9,847 bases of DNA from Pseudomonas sp. UBA5782 (GTDB lineage: Bacteria; Pseudomonadota; Gammaproteobacteria; Pseudomonadales; Pseudomonadaceae): contig DIEE01000209.1 in assembly GCA_002418465.1 (NCBI GenBank), positions 844-10,690 of the forward strand, read 5' to 3'. Below the pieces are notes generated by a model that was not told where the DNA came from, ran no database searches, and saw nothing but the letters and a program-made list of their open reading frames with translations. Positions 1 through 6,640 of this stretch are shown piece by piece. The position numbers and the translations under genes were made by a program. Each line of letters begins with the position of its first letter. Within the stretch, counting starts at the first letter, position 1.

Positions 1-141
1 GCCGGCGACATCGTCAAGGCCGGCGAGCCGATCGCCACCGTCGGTACCAGCGGAGGCCAAGAAACCCCCGCACTGTATTTCGCCATCCGCCAGCAGGGCC
101 GCCCCAGCGACCCCACGCAATGGTGCCGCGCGCAGGGTTAG
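1..141 (+). CDS. envC: EnvC-type murein hydrolase activator, C-terminal end (partial)
   Basis: Reading frame 1 is open from the first base and stops with TAG at 139-141, giving the last 46 residues of a protein whose start lies outside the window. The segment is the end of a LytM/M23 peptidase fold: an AGDIVKAGEPIATVGTSGG turn followed by LYFAIRQQGRPSDPTQWC. Active M23 enzymes carry HxH at the strand just before F-x-I-R; here those positions are Ala and Tyr, so the zinc site is absent. This fits EnvC, a periplasmic factor that is not itself a hydrolase but activates the amidases (AmiA/AmiB type) that split septal peptidoglycan. The ctpA ATG follows 25 nt after the stop, and a YibQ-type gene comes next, as envC-yibQ neighbours do in E. 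coli. Identity as EnvC is strong from motif and context, although only the tail is visible. Confidence 0.9.
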   Translation, partial: AGDIVKAGEPIATVGTSGGQETPALYFAIRQQGRPSDPTQWCRAQG

Positions 142-154
142 CGCGTTCATTACC

Positions 155-160
155 TTGGAG
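155..160 (+). promoter_or_regulatory. Ribosome binding site of ctpA
   Basis: TTGGAG at 155-160 contains GGAG, 6 nt before the ATG at 167. The in-frame TTG at 155 that would extend the protein by four residues is itself part of this Shine-Dalgarno site. This decides the start as ATG 167. Confidence 0.75.
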
Positions 161-166
161 TTCGAC

Positions 167-1510
167 ATGCTGCACGTGCGCCATCTGCTTCGCCCCACCT
201 CGCTCGCTCTGGCCCTTTCGCTCATCGCGGGCAGCGGCGGCGCCTGGGCGCAACAGCCTCCGGCCTCGATGGCACCGGCGCCGATGCCCGCCACTCCGGC
301 CGCACAGGCCAAGGCGCCGCTGCCGCTGGACGAGCTGCGCACCTTCGCCGAGGTGCTCGACCGCATCAAGGCGGCCTACGTCGAGCCGGTTGACGACAAG
401 ACCCTGCTGGAAAACGCCATCAAGGGCATGCTCAGCAACCTCGACCCGCACTCCGCCTACCTCGACCCGCAGGAGTTCGAGGAGCTGCAGGAAAGCACCA
501 GCGGCGAGTTCGGCGGCCTAGGCATCGAGGTCGGCGTCGAGGATGGGTTCATCAAGGTGGTCTCGCCGATCGACGACACCCCGGCGTCCAAGGCCGGCAT
601 CGAGGCCGGCGACCTGATCGTCAAGATCGACGGCCAGCCGACCAAGGGCCTGTCGATGATGGACGCCGTCGACAAGATGCGCGGCAAGCCGGGCAGCAAG
701 ATTGCCCTGACCCTGGTGCGCGGCGAAGGTGGCAAGCCGTTCGACGTCGAGCTGGCGCGGGCGGTGATCAAGGTGCAGAGCGTGAAGAGCCAGTTCCTCG
801 AGAAAGGCTACGGCTACGTGCGCATCACCCAGTTCCAGATCAACACCGGCGAGGAAGTCGGCAAGGCCCTGGCCAAGCTGCGCAAGGACAACAACGGCAA
901 GCTCAAGGGCCTGGTCCTCGACCTGCGCAACAACCCCGGCGGCGTGCTGCAGTCGGCCGTCGAAGTGGCCGACCACTTCCTCACCGACGGCCTGATCGTC
1001 TACACCAAGGGCCGCATCGCCAACTCCGAGCTGCGCTTCTCCGCCGACCCGGCCGATGCCAGCGAAGGTGCGCCGCTGGTGGTGCTGATCAACGGCGGCA
1101 GCGCCTCGGCGGCCGAGATCGTCGCCGGCGCCCTGCAGGACCACAAGCGCAGCGTGCTGATGGGCACCGACAGCTTCGGCAAGGGTTCGGTGCAGACCGT
1201 TCTGCCGCTGAACAATGACCGCGCGCTGAAGCTCACCACCGCGCTGTACTTCACCCCCAACGGCCGCTCGATCCAGGCCCAGGGCATCGTCCCCGACATC
1301 GAAGTCGCGCGCGCCAAGGTCACCCCCGAGGGCGACTGCGAAACCTTCAAGGAAGCCGATCTCGCCGGCCACCTGGGCAACGGCAACGGCGGCGCGGACA
1401 AGCCCAGCGGCCATCCGGGCAAGGCCGAACCGCGCCTGCAGGACGACGACTACCAGTTGAACCAGGCGCTCAACCTGCTCAAGGGCCTGAACCTCACCCG
1501 CGGCAAATAA
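167..1510 (+). CDS. ctpA: Periplasmic C-terminal processing protease CtpA (S41 family, PDZ)
   Basis: A 447-aa serine protease of the S41/CTP family. Residues 1-28 form a signal peptide with probable cleavage after AWA, followed by a Pro/Ala-rich linker to about residue 52. An N-terminal helical region with NLDPHSAYLDP lies at 91-101, a PDZ domain at about 112-195 (GGLGIEVGVEDGFIKVVSP onward), and the protease core after that. Within NGGSASAAEI the catalytic Ser is 314; FGKGSVQ supplies Lys339 and Gln343. The spacing 25 and then 4 matches the Ser302-Lys327-Gln331 set I recall for P. aeruginosa CtpA. A Gly/Asn/Pro-rich stretch at 401-421 precedes a C-terminal helix. In P. aeruginosa CtpA works with the lipoprotein LbcA to degrade peptidoglycan cross-link hydrolases; the same role here is inferred from family and from its place between envC and a YibQ gene. 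Nothing suggests damage. Confidence 0.95.
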   Translation: MLHVRHLLRPTSLALALSLIAGSGGAWAQQPPASMAPAPMPATPAAQAKAPLPLDELRTFAEVLDRIKAAYVEPVDDKTLLENAIKGMLSNLDPHSAYLDPQEFEELQESTSGEFGGLGIEVGVEDGFIKVVSPIDDTPASKAGIEAGDLIVKIDGQPTKGLSMMDAVDKMRGKPGSKIALTLVRGEGGKPFDVELARAVIKVQSVKSQFLEKGYGYVRITQFQINTGEEVGKALAKLRKDNNGKLKGLVLDLRNNPGGVLQSAVEVADHFLTDGLIVYTKGRIANSELRFSADPADASEGAPLVVLINGGSASAAEIVAGALQDHKRSVLMGTDSFGKGSVQTVLPLNNDRALKLTTALYFTPNGRSIQAQGIVPDIEVARAKVTPEGDCETFKEADLAGHLGNGNGGADKPSGHPGKAEPRLQDDDYQLNQALNLLKGLNLTRGK

Positions 1511-1514
1511 GCCG

Positions 1515-2291
1515 GTGCGGGCCTGGCTGCTGCTCCTGCTGCTGGGCGTCTTCGGCCTGGCGCAGGCCGAGCAGGCGAGCCAGGCGCCAGCCAGGCGTCC
1601 GCGTCTGGCGCTGGTCATCGACGACCTCGGGCAGAATCCGCCACGCGACCGCCGCGTGCTGGCCCTGCCCGGCCCGGTCGCCCTGTCCATCCTCCCCGAC
1701 ACCCCGCACGCGCGCGAACTGGCGCTGGCCGCACACCAGGCCGGCAAGACCGTGCTCCTGCACCTGCCGATGGACCCGGCCGGTGGACCTTTCGCCTGGC
1801 ACCCGCAGATGCCGCTGCAGCAGTTGCACGAGCGCCTCGACGCGGCGCTCAAGGCGGTGCCCTACGCGCATGGCCTGAACAACCACATGGGCAGCCGGAT
1901 GACCGCCGAGGTGCAGCCGATGGCCTGGCTGATGGGCGAATTGCAGCGCCGCCACCTGATTTTCCTCGACAGCCGCACCAGTCCCGCCACCGTCGCCGCC
2001 GCACAGGCGCAGAAGATCGGCCTGGCCAGCCTGTCGCGCGACGTGTTCCTCGACGACGACCCGAGCCCACAGGCGGTCGCCCGACAGCTCGCCGCCGGCA
2101 TCCAGCTGGCGCGCAAGCAGGGTTCGGCGGTGCTCATCGGCCATCCGCACCCGGATACCCTGGCGGTGCTGGAACGCGAGCTGCCGCGCCTGCGCGAGCA
2201 GGGTATCGACTGGATCGGCATCGACCTGATGATCGCCCTGCGCGGCAACCGGGCGATGGCGGCGCATGGCAAAGGCGGGATCTACCGCTAG
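1515..2291 (+). CDS. yibQ: Divergent polysaccharide deacetylase family protein (YibQ type), secreted
   Basis: A 258-aa protein starting at GTG 1515, only 4 nt after the ctpA stop, so it is almost certainly translated from the ctpA message. Residues 1-18 are a clean signal peptide (six consecutive Leu, cleavage after AQA), which fixes the start because the hydrophobic core begins at residue 4. The mature part is the divergent polysaccharide deacetylase fold (PF04748, formerly DUF610): LALVIDDLGQ at 31-40 with Asp36/Asp37, VLLHLPMDP at 80-88, LNNHMGSRMT at 121-130, FLDSRTSP at 150-157 and LIGHPHP at 207-213. The conserved Asp and His residues sit where metal ligands of polysaccharide deacetylases lie, but I know of no proven activity for the family. 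E. coli carries yibQ next to envC, so the association with cell-wall genes is old. A cell-envelope role is inferred from the signal peptide and neighbours. Confidence 0.85.
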   Translation: MRAWLLLLLLGVFGLAQAEQASQAPARRPRLALVIDDLGQNPPRDRRVLALPGPVALSILPDTPHARELALAAHQAGKTVLLHLPMDPAGGPFAWHPQMPLQQLHERLDAALKAVPYAHGLNNHMGSRMTAEVQPMAWLMGELQRRHLIFLDSRTSPATVAAAQAQKIGLASLSRDVFLDDDPSPQAVARQLAAGIQLARKQGSAVLIGHPHPDTLAVLERELPRLREQGIDWIGIDLMIALRGNRAMAAHGKGGIYR

Positions 2292-2325
2292 CGCGGCGAT
2301 TCGGAAACGAGGGGCTGGAAGAAAG

Positions 2326-2350
2326 CGGGCGCGCGGCAGGCCGGCGCCCG
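2326..2350 (-). terminator. Possible terminator after the binding-protein genes
   Basis: In the 66-bp gap between the convergent yibQ and binding-protein genes, CGGGCGC (2326-2332) is the exact reverse complement of GCGCCCG (2344-2350). Three more pairs (2334-2336 with 2341-2343) can form after a one-base bulge. On the minus strand the stem is followed by CTTTCTTCC, a weak pyrimidine tract; on the plus strand no T run follows. It therefore best serves the minus-strand unit, and it may also stall plus-strand transcripts. Strength is uncertain because the U run is poor. Confidence 0.45.
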
Positions 2351-2357
2351 AGGAGGC

Positions 2358-3113
2358 TTACAGGTAGTTGTTTGTGGCTTCTTCGACGAAGCCATCGGCG
2401 CGCATGGCGTCCAGGGCCTTCTGCAGGCGCTCGACCACCTCGTCCGGGGTGTCCTTGTTCAGCGCCAGGTACAGCTCGGCATCGTTGAAGCGCAGCACGG
2501 TCTGCAGGCCGGTGGCGCCCTCCTGCTTGGCGATGTAGCGGCCAACCGGGTCGGTGGTCGCCCACAGGTCGATCTGCCCCTTGAGCAGCTTGGCGACGTT
2601 CTCCTGGTCGCGCAGCGCGTTGATCGGCTTCATCCCCTGGCTTTCCAGGTGCTGGCTGACCGCATCGTTCTTGTAGGCGCCGAGCTTGTACTTGTCGGCT
2701 TCCTTCAGGCTGGCGACCTTGATCGTGCTGCCGGGCGCCGAGAGCAGCACCCAGCCGGTCTTGGCCAGCGGACCGACCCACTTGAACAGCGGCTTGCGCT
2801 CGGGCGTGTAGGTGGTCGAGAACAGCCCGTAGTTGGGCTTGTCGAGGGTCAGGTTGTAGAGACGGTCCCAGGGGAAACGCAGGGTCAGGGTGTAGCCGAT
2901 GCCGGCGCGCTTGAACATCTCGCGGACGATGTCGGCGCTGATGCCATCGATGCCGTCGTCGCGGGCGAAGTTCTTGTCGTCCACGGCCATGTTGAAGGGC
3001 GGGAAGTTCTCGGTCAGCAGGACCACCTTGTAGTCTTCCGGCAGCTCGGCGCGCGCTACCGATGCCACCAGCAGCAAGCCCAACGTCAAAGTCCTTTGCA
3101 ACGATTTCAGCAT
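2358..3113 (-). CDS. ABC-type solute-binding protein, SBP_bac_3 family (distal tandem copy)
   Basis: A 251-aa periplasmic binding protein. The ATG at 3113 is chosen because GGAG lies at 3124-3127 and a typical 22-residue signal peptide follows (MLKSLQRTL, a hydrophobic core, cleavage after ARA); an upstream in-frame start at 3164 would bury the signal peptide. The mature part resembles the amino-acid type SBP_bac_3 domain (PF00497): VVLLTENFPPFNMAV near the N-terminus, ADIVREMFKRAG, FPWDRLYNL, FKWVGPL, the hinge-like KLGAYKNDAV, and IDLWATTDPVGRYIAKQ. It is about 60% identical over the mature region to the gene just upstream, with the same length and no gaps needed. Its start lies 54 nt after the stop of that gene, and a hairpin follows its own stop. 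No permease or ATPase gene is adjacent, so it either borrows a transporter elsewhere or has another role. The ligand cannot be read from the sequence. In P. aeruginosa I recall several such genes (PA5136-PA5139) at this place. Confidence 0.9.
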   Translation of the reverse strand: MLKSLQRTLTLGLLLVASVARAELPEDYKVVLLTENFPPFNMAVDDKNFARDDGIDGISADIVREMFKRAGIGYTLTLRFPWDRLYNLTLDKPNYGLFSTTYTPERKPLFKWVGPLAKTGWVLLSAPGSTIKVASLKEADKYKLGAYKNDAVSQHLESQGMKPINALRDQENVAKLLKGQIDLWATTDPVGRYIAKQEGATGLQTVLRFNDAELYLALNKDTPDEVVERLQKALDAMRADGFVEEATNNYL

Positions 3114-3167
3114 GTCGGTACTACTCCAGAGTCTGTCGCCATCACCCCCGGAAGGGCGCGGCATCGA

Positions 3168-3923
3168 TTACAGGTAGCTGCCAAGTATCTCGTCGACGAA
3201 ACCCTCGGCGCGCATCTGATCCAGCGTCGCTTGCAGTTTCTGCACCACATCGTCCGGCACCTGCTTGTTGAGCGCGAGATAGAGCTGCGCGGTGTCGAAA
3301 CGCAGCACCGTTTTCAGCCCGCTCACGCCTTCCTGTTTGGCCAGGTAACGGCCGGACGGATCGCCGGTGGCCCAGAGGTCGATCAGGCCCTTTTCCAGCT
3401 TCCTGGCGTTTTCCTGGTCGCGCAGCACGGTGATCGGCTGCAGGCCCTTTTCCACCAGGTGTTCGGCAATCGCGTCGCCCTTGTAGGCGCCGATTCTGTA
3501 TTGCTTCGCCGCTTCCAGGCTGTCGACGCTGATCGGGCTGTCGCCGCGCGCCAGCAGGACCCAGTCGTCGGGACCGATCGGACCGACCCATTTGAACTCG
3601 TTCTCGCGCTCCGGCAGGCGGGCGGTGACGAACACGCCGTAGTTGGGCTTCTCCTGGGCGAGCTTGTAGATGCGCGCCCAGGGGAAACGCAGCGTCATGT
3701 TGTAGCGGATATCGGCACGCTTGAACATTTCGCGAACGATGTCCACGGCTATGCCGCTGATATTGCTCTCATGGGCGAAGTTCTTCCCGTTGACCGCCAT
3801 GTTGTACGGCGGGAAGTTTTCCGTGAGCAGAACGATGCTGTAGTACTTGTCGATTTCGGCGCGCGCGGTGCCGGCGAACAGGAGCAAGGTGCCGAGCAGC
3901 GGCAGCAATACGCGTTTGAGCAT
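3168..3923 (-). CDS. ABC-type solute-binding protein, SBP_bac_3 family (proximal tandem copy)
   Basis: A 251-aa periplasmic binding protein, paralogous to the following gene. Start ATG 3923 is chosen because a signal peptide begins directly there (MLKRVLLPLLGTLLLFAGTA, cleavage after ARA at residue 22); the longer in-frame extension to 4028 has no signal-peptide character. The ribosome site is weak (GAGAG just before the start). The domain layout matches its paralogue: IVLLTENFPPYNMAV, VDIVREMFKRAD, LRFPWARIYKL, FKWVGPIG, RIGAYKGDAI, IDLWATGDPSGRYLAKQEG and a C-terminal QMRAEGFVDEI helix. Differences cluster in surface loops and in the stretch after NYG, where ligand contacts could differ. 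It lies 147 nt downstream of hisF on the same strand, so it could be read through from the his genes or from a weak promoter in that gap. Substrate unknown; an amino acid or other small polar solute is the family default. Confidence 0.9.
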   Translation of the reverse strand: MLKRVLLPLLGTLLLFAGTARAEIDKYYSIVLLTENFPPYNMAVNGKNFAHESNISGIAVDIVREMFKRADIRYNMTLRFPWARIYKLAQEKPNYGVFVTARLPERENEFKWVGPIGPDDWVLLARGDSPISVDSLEAAKQYRIGAYKGDAIAEHLVEKGLQPITVLRDQENARKLEKGLIDLWATGDPSGRYLAKQEGVSGLKTVLRFDTAQLYLALNKQVPDDVVQKLQATLDQMRAEGFVDEILGSYL

Positions 3924-4070
3924 GATCTCTCGCAGAACGAACGATGGGAACGGGTGAAGGATACCCAGAGCCACGGCGCGCGCACAGCGATCGATGGCGA
4001 AACGTTGACGCGCAAATGGCTCAGGCAATTCCTGCTCGCATCGCCCCCGGGCAGGAGCGATGGCGAAGGA
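3924..4070 (-). promoter_or_regulatory. hisF to binding-protein gap: weak promoter candidate, small hairpins
   Basis: This 147-bp spacer has no gene. On the minus strand a TATCCT (plus-strand AGGATA at 3958-3963) lies about 35 nt before the ATG at 3923 and matches the sigma-70 -10 box at four of six positions, but I see no convincing -35. Near the hisF end, TCCTGC (4030-4035) can pair with GCAGGA (4051-4056), and alternatively CATCGC (4039-4044) with GCGATG (4057-4062). Neither is followed by a U run, so this is a poor terminator. Whether the binding proteins have their own promoter is undecided. Confidence 0.2.
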
Positions 4071-4841
4071 TCAGCGCACGACGATGCCGCGGCTGGCGAG
4101 GTAGGCCTTGGCTTCGGGAACGGTGTATTCACCGAAGTGGAAGATGCTCGCGGCGAGCACTGCGGCGGCCTTGCCTTCGAGAATCCCGGCGGCGAGGTGC
4201 TCGAGATTGCCGACGCCGCCCGAGGCGATCACCGGAATCCCGACCGCCTCGCTGATGGCACGGGTGACGCCGAGGTCGTAGCCGCTCTTCACGCCGTCCT
4301 GATCCATGCTGGTGAGCAGGATTTCGCCGGCGCCGAGGTCTTCCATCTTTTTCGCCCAGGCCACCGCGTCCAGACCGGTCGGCTTGCGCCCGCCGTGGGT
4401 GAAGATTTCCCAGCGTGGCGTTTCGCCGGGCGCCGAGACGCGCTTGGCGTCGATGGCGACGACGATGCATTGCGAGCCGAACCGCGAGGACGCCTCGCCG
4501 ACGAATTCGGGGGTGAAGACCGCCGCAGTGTTGATGGAGACCTTGTCCGCCCCGGCATTGAGCAGGTTGCGAATGTCCTGCACCGTTCTGACGCCACCGC
4601 CGACGGTGAGCGGGATGAACACCTGGCTGGCCATGCGCTCGACGGTGTGCAGCGTGGTATCGCGGCCGTCGACGCTGGCGGTGATGTCGAGAAAGGTGAT
4701 CTCGTCGGCACCCTGCTCGTCGTAGCGACGGGCGATTTCCACCGGATCGCCGGCGTCGCGGATGTTCTCGAACTGCACACCCTTGACCACGCGACCGTTG
4801 TCGACGTCGAGGCAGGGAATGATGCGTTTAGCCAGTGCCAT
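4071..4841 (-). CDS. hisF: Imidazole glycerol phosphate synthase, cyclase subunit HisF
   Basis: A 256-aa (beta/alpha)8 barrel, the usual full length. HisF takes PRFAR and ammonia delivered by HisH to form imidazole glycerol phosphate and AICAR, step five of histidine synthesis, in the cytoplasm. The catalytic pair is present: Asp12 in IIPCLDVDNGRVVKG and Asp131 in VVAIDAKR. The phosphate-binding loops TVGGGVRT (79-86) and GIPVIASGGVGN are intact, as are KVSINTAAV and TSMDQDGVKSGYD. Start ATG 4841 is preceded at 8 nt by a modest GGGA. It is the fifth gene of the his block, 83 nt after hisA, while its partner hisH is three genes upstream; the two are still on one strand and likely one transcript. 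All residues expected for the subunit interface and active site appear intact, so this should be the biosynthetic copy and not the divergent second HisF found in some Pseudomonas LPS clusters. Confidence 0.97.
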   Translation of the reverse strand: MALAKRIIPCLDVDNGRVVKGVQFENIRDAGDPVEIARRYDEQGADEITFLDITASVDGRDTTLHTVERMASQVFIPLTVGGGVRTVQDIRNLLNAGADKVSINTAAVFTPEFVGEASSRFGSQCIVVAIDAKRVSAPGETPRWEIFTHGGRKPTGLDAVAWAKKMEDLGAGEILLTSMDQDGVKSGYDLGVTRAISEAVGIPVIASGGVGNLEHLAAGILEGKAAAVLAASIFHFGEYTVPEAKAYLASRGIVVR

Positions 4842-4924
4842 AACCGTGTTCCCGTGGGGTGGTGCAAGCCACCGATAATAAATGCGTCAACGGCAGCAAG
4901 CGGCGCCCGCCTGCCCCGCGCCGG
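4842..4924 (-). promoter_or_regulatory. hisA-hisF spacer with AT-rich patch and small hairpin
   Basis: An 83-bp gap, longer than elsewhere in the block. It contains an AT-rich island (plus-strand ATAATA at 4875-4880, reading TATTAT on the minus strand), striking in such GC-rich DNA, and a 5-bp hairpin between GGTGG (4858-4862) and CCACC (4869-4873). TATTAT could be a -10 box for an internal hisF promoter, but no good -35 lies at 16-18 nt. Low confidence. Confidence 0.2.
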
Positions 4925-5668
4925 TCATTCCACCTTGTATTTCAGGTCGCAGAGCGCCTGCGCTTCGGCGACGTCGAGGGTGCCCTCGTAGATCGCCCGC
5001 CCGGTGATGGCGCCGACGATGCCCGGCGTGCGGGTGTCGAGCAGGGCCTGGATGTCACCGAGGTTGTGGATGCCGCCGGAGGCGATCACCGGAATCCCGG
5101 TGGCATTGGCCAGCGCGACGGTGGCTGGCACGTTGCAGCCCTGCATCATGCCGTCCTTGGCGATGTCGGTGTAGACGATCGCGGCCACACCATCGGCCTC
5201 GAAGCGCTTCGCCAGGTCGACCACCTGCAAGGCGCTGACCTCCGCCCAGCCATCGGTGGCGACGAAGCCATCCTTGGCGTCCAGGCCGACGATGATCCTG
5301 CCGGGGAAGGCACGGCAGGCTTCGCCGACGAATTCCGGCTGCTTGACCGCCTTGGTGCCGATGATCACGTAGCTCACGCCGGCCTTGACGTAGTGCTCGA
5401 TGGTCTCCAGCGAGCGGATGCCGCCGCCGATCTGGATCGGCAGGTTCGGGTAGCGCCGGGCGATCGCCGCGACCACTTCGCCGTTGACCGGCTGCCCCTC
5501 GAAGGCACCGTTGAGATCGACCAGGTGCAGGCGCCGGCAGCCGGCGTCGACCCACTTCGCGGCCATGCTCACCGGATCGTCGGAGAACACCGTGGAGTCG
5601 TCCATACGGCCCTGGCGCAAGCGCACGCAGGCGCCGTCCTTCAAGTCGATTGCGGGGATGATCAGCAT
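4925..5668 (-). CDS. hisA: ProFAR isomerase HisA
   Basis: A 247-aa (beta/alpha)8 barrel that performs the Amadori-type isomerisation of ProFAR to PRFAR, the substrate of HisH/HisF. The catalytic acids are Asp8 in MLIIPAIDLKDG and Asp130 in IVGLDAKDG. Phosphate-binding segments QIGGGIRS (79-86) and GIPVIASGGIHN are present, as are SYVIIGTKAV and IYTDIAKDGMMQGCN. It shares short identical stretches with the HisF encoded next to it (PEFVGEA, GIPVIASGG), as expected for two barrels of common origin. Start ATG 5668 follows a strong AAGGAAG ribosome site (5673-5679). It lies 63-73 nt downstream of the DUF2164 gene. Length and motifs are those of a normal proteobacterial HisA. Confidence 0.97.
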   Translation of the reverse strand: MLIIPAIDLKDGACVRLRQGRMDDSTVFSDDPVSMAAKWVDAGCRRLHLVDLNGAFEGQPVNGEVVAAIARRYPNLPIQIGGGIRSLETIEHYVKAGVSYVIIGTKAVKQPEFVGEACRAFPGRIIVGLDAKDGFVATDGWAEVSALQVVDLAKRFEADGVAAIVYTDIAKDGMMQGCNVPATVALANATGIPVIASGGIHNLGDIQALLDTRTPGIVGAITGRAIYEGTLDVAEAQALCDLKYKVE

Positions 5669-5741
5669 GTTTCTTCCTTCTCTGAAGGCACGCCGGGCAA
5701 GCGCTTCGGCGCTGCGAACGCGGGCGGCCAGGCAAGCGTAA

Positions 5742-6005
5742 TCAGGGTTTCTCGAGCGCCCAGAGGTCGCTCTCGATGCTCTCGAAGCGATCCTTGAGGT
5801 GCGCCTGCACGTCGAAGATCGCCTTGTTGTAGTAGTGCGGCGCCACCTCGCGGGTGAACAGTTCGAGCACTTCCCGGGCCTCGAACGAACCCAGCTCGAG
5901 CTCGAAACGGTCTTCGAGAAAGCGCTTGAGTACCTCGACCGCGGCGTTCTCCTGCGCCGGATCGAGCTGCAGGATCGGCGCTTTCGCCTTGCGCGCGCCG
6001 CTCAC
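5742..6005 (-). CDS. DUF2164 family protein embedded in the his block
   Basis: A small 87-aa protein of the DUF2164 family. The frame is open far upstream through hisH, so the start must be chosen: GTG at 6003-6005 overlaps the hisH stop TGA (6002-6004) as GTGA, the classic coupling arrangement, and gives MSGARKAKAPILQLDP, close to the N-terminus I recall for family members (a short basic start and then an I-x-L strand). Recognisable parts are VLKRFLEDRFELELGSFEA (25-43), LELFTREVAPHYYNKAIFD (47-65) and a C-terminal HLKDRFESIESDLWALEKP. The protein is rich in acidic residues and Phe, predicted all-helical, with no signal peptide or membrane segment, so it is probably cytoplasmic. No function is known to me. 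Its coupling to hisH and position before hisA argue for co-expression with histidine enzymes, though its job need not be in histidine synthesis. Confidence 0.85.
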   Translation of the reverse strand: MSGARKAKAPILQLDPAQENAAVEVLKRFLEDRFELELGSFEAREVLELFTREVAPHYYNKAIFDVQAHLKDRFESIESDLWALEKP

Positions 6006-6640
6006 CAGCGACCATCCCAGGCAGCGAAGTTCTGCAGCAGCTGCAGACCATGGGTGTGGCTCTTCTCCGGGTGGAACTGCACGGCGAAGCGCGAGCCATC
6101 GGCCAGCGCCGCGGCGAAGTCCTTGCCGTAATGGCCGCGACCGACCACCTGGCGCGGGTTGCCGGCCTCGATGTAGTAGCTGTGCACGAAGTAGAAGCGT
6201 CCGTCGCCGGGGATGTTGTGCCACAGCGGGTGGTCGACGTCCTGGCGCACCTGGTTCCAGCCCATGTGCGGCACTTTCAGCGCCTCGCCCTCTTCGCGCA
6301 TGTCCTTGCCAAAGAAGCGCACCTGGCCGGGGAACAGACCGATGCAATCGACGCCACCGTTCTCCTCGCTGCGCTGCATCAGCGCCTGCATGCCCACGCA
6401 GATGCCGAGGAACGGGCGGTCGACGCTGACTTCGCGGACCAGTTCGTCGAAGCCCAGGCGGCGGATCTCGGCCATGCAGTCGCGGATCGCGCCGACGCCA
6501 GGGAACACCACGCGGTCGGCTTCACGGATCACGTTGGCATCGCTGGTCACCTGGACGCGGCCGGCGCCGACGTGCTCCAGCGCCTTGGCCACCGAGTGCA
6601 GGTTGCCCATGCCGTAGTCGATCACGGCGACCGTCTGCAT
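6002..6640 (-). CDS. hisH: Imidazole glycerol phosphate synthase, glutaminase subunit HisH
   Basis: A 212-aa class I glutamine amidotransferase that hydrolyses glutamine and channels ammonia to HisF. The catalytic triad is complete: Cys81 in FLGICVGMQ, and His190 and Glu192 in QFHPEKS. The PGVGA oxyanion-strand motif is at 47-51, and the HisH-typical MGWNQ and FYFVHSYY segments are present. The ATG at 6638-6640 shares one base with the hisB stop codon (TGATG), so translation is coupled to hisB. The open frame continues upstream inside hisB, but VAVIDYGMGN begins three residues after this ATG, which fixes the start. The stop overlaps the GTG of the DUF2164 gene by 4 nt. The length is normal for bacterial HisH and nothing is missing. 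Confidence 0.97.
   Translation of the reverse strand: MQTVAVIDYGMGNLHSVAKALEHVGAGRVQVTSDANVIREADRVVFPGVGAIRDCMAEIRRLGFDELVREVSVDRPFLGICVGMQALMQRSEENGGVDCIGLFPGQVRFFGKDMREEGEALKVPHMGWNQVRQDVDHPLWHNIPGDGRFYFVHSYYIEAGNPRQVVGRGHYGKDFAAALADGSRFAVQFHPEKSHTHGLQLLQNFAAWDGRW

Noticed and set aside
518..1852. A 444-codon minus-strand open frame opposite ctpA and the deacetylase gene
   Set aside because: It spans the boundary of two well-supported plus-strand genes and has no recognisable motif; a GC-rich shadow.
2649..4991. A 780-codon plus-strand open frame running opposite both binding-protein genes and hisF
   Set aside because: It is antisense to three clear genes, its peptide shows the translated complement of their codon pattern (Ala, Gly, Arg, Asp, Val-rich with repeats mirroring the duplicated genes), it crosses intergenic gaps and has no recognisable domain. 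Long antisense frames are usual in GC-rich DNA.
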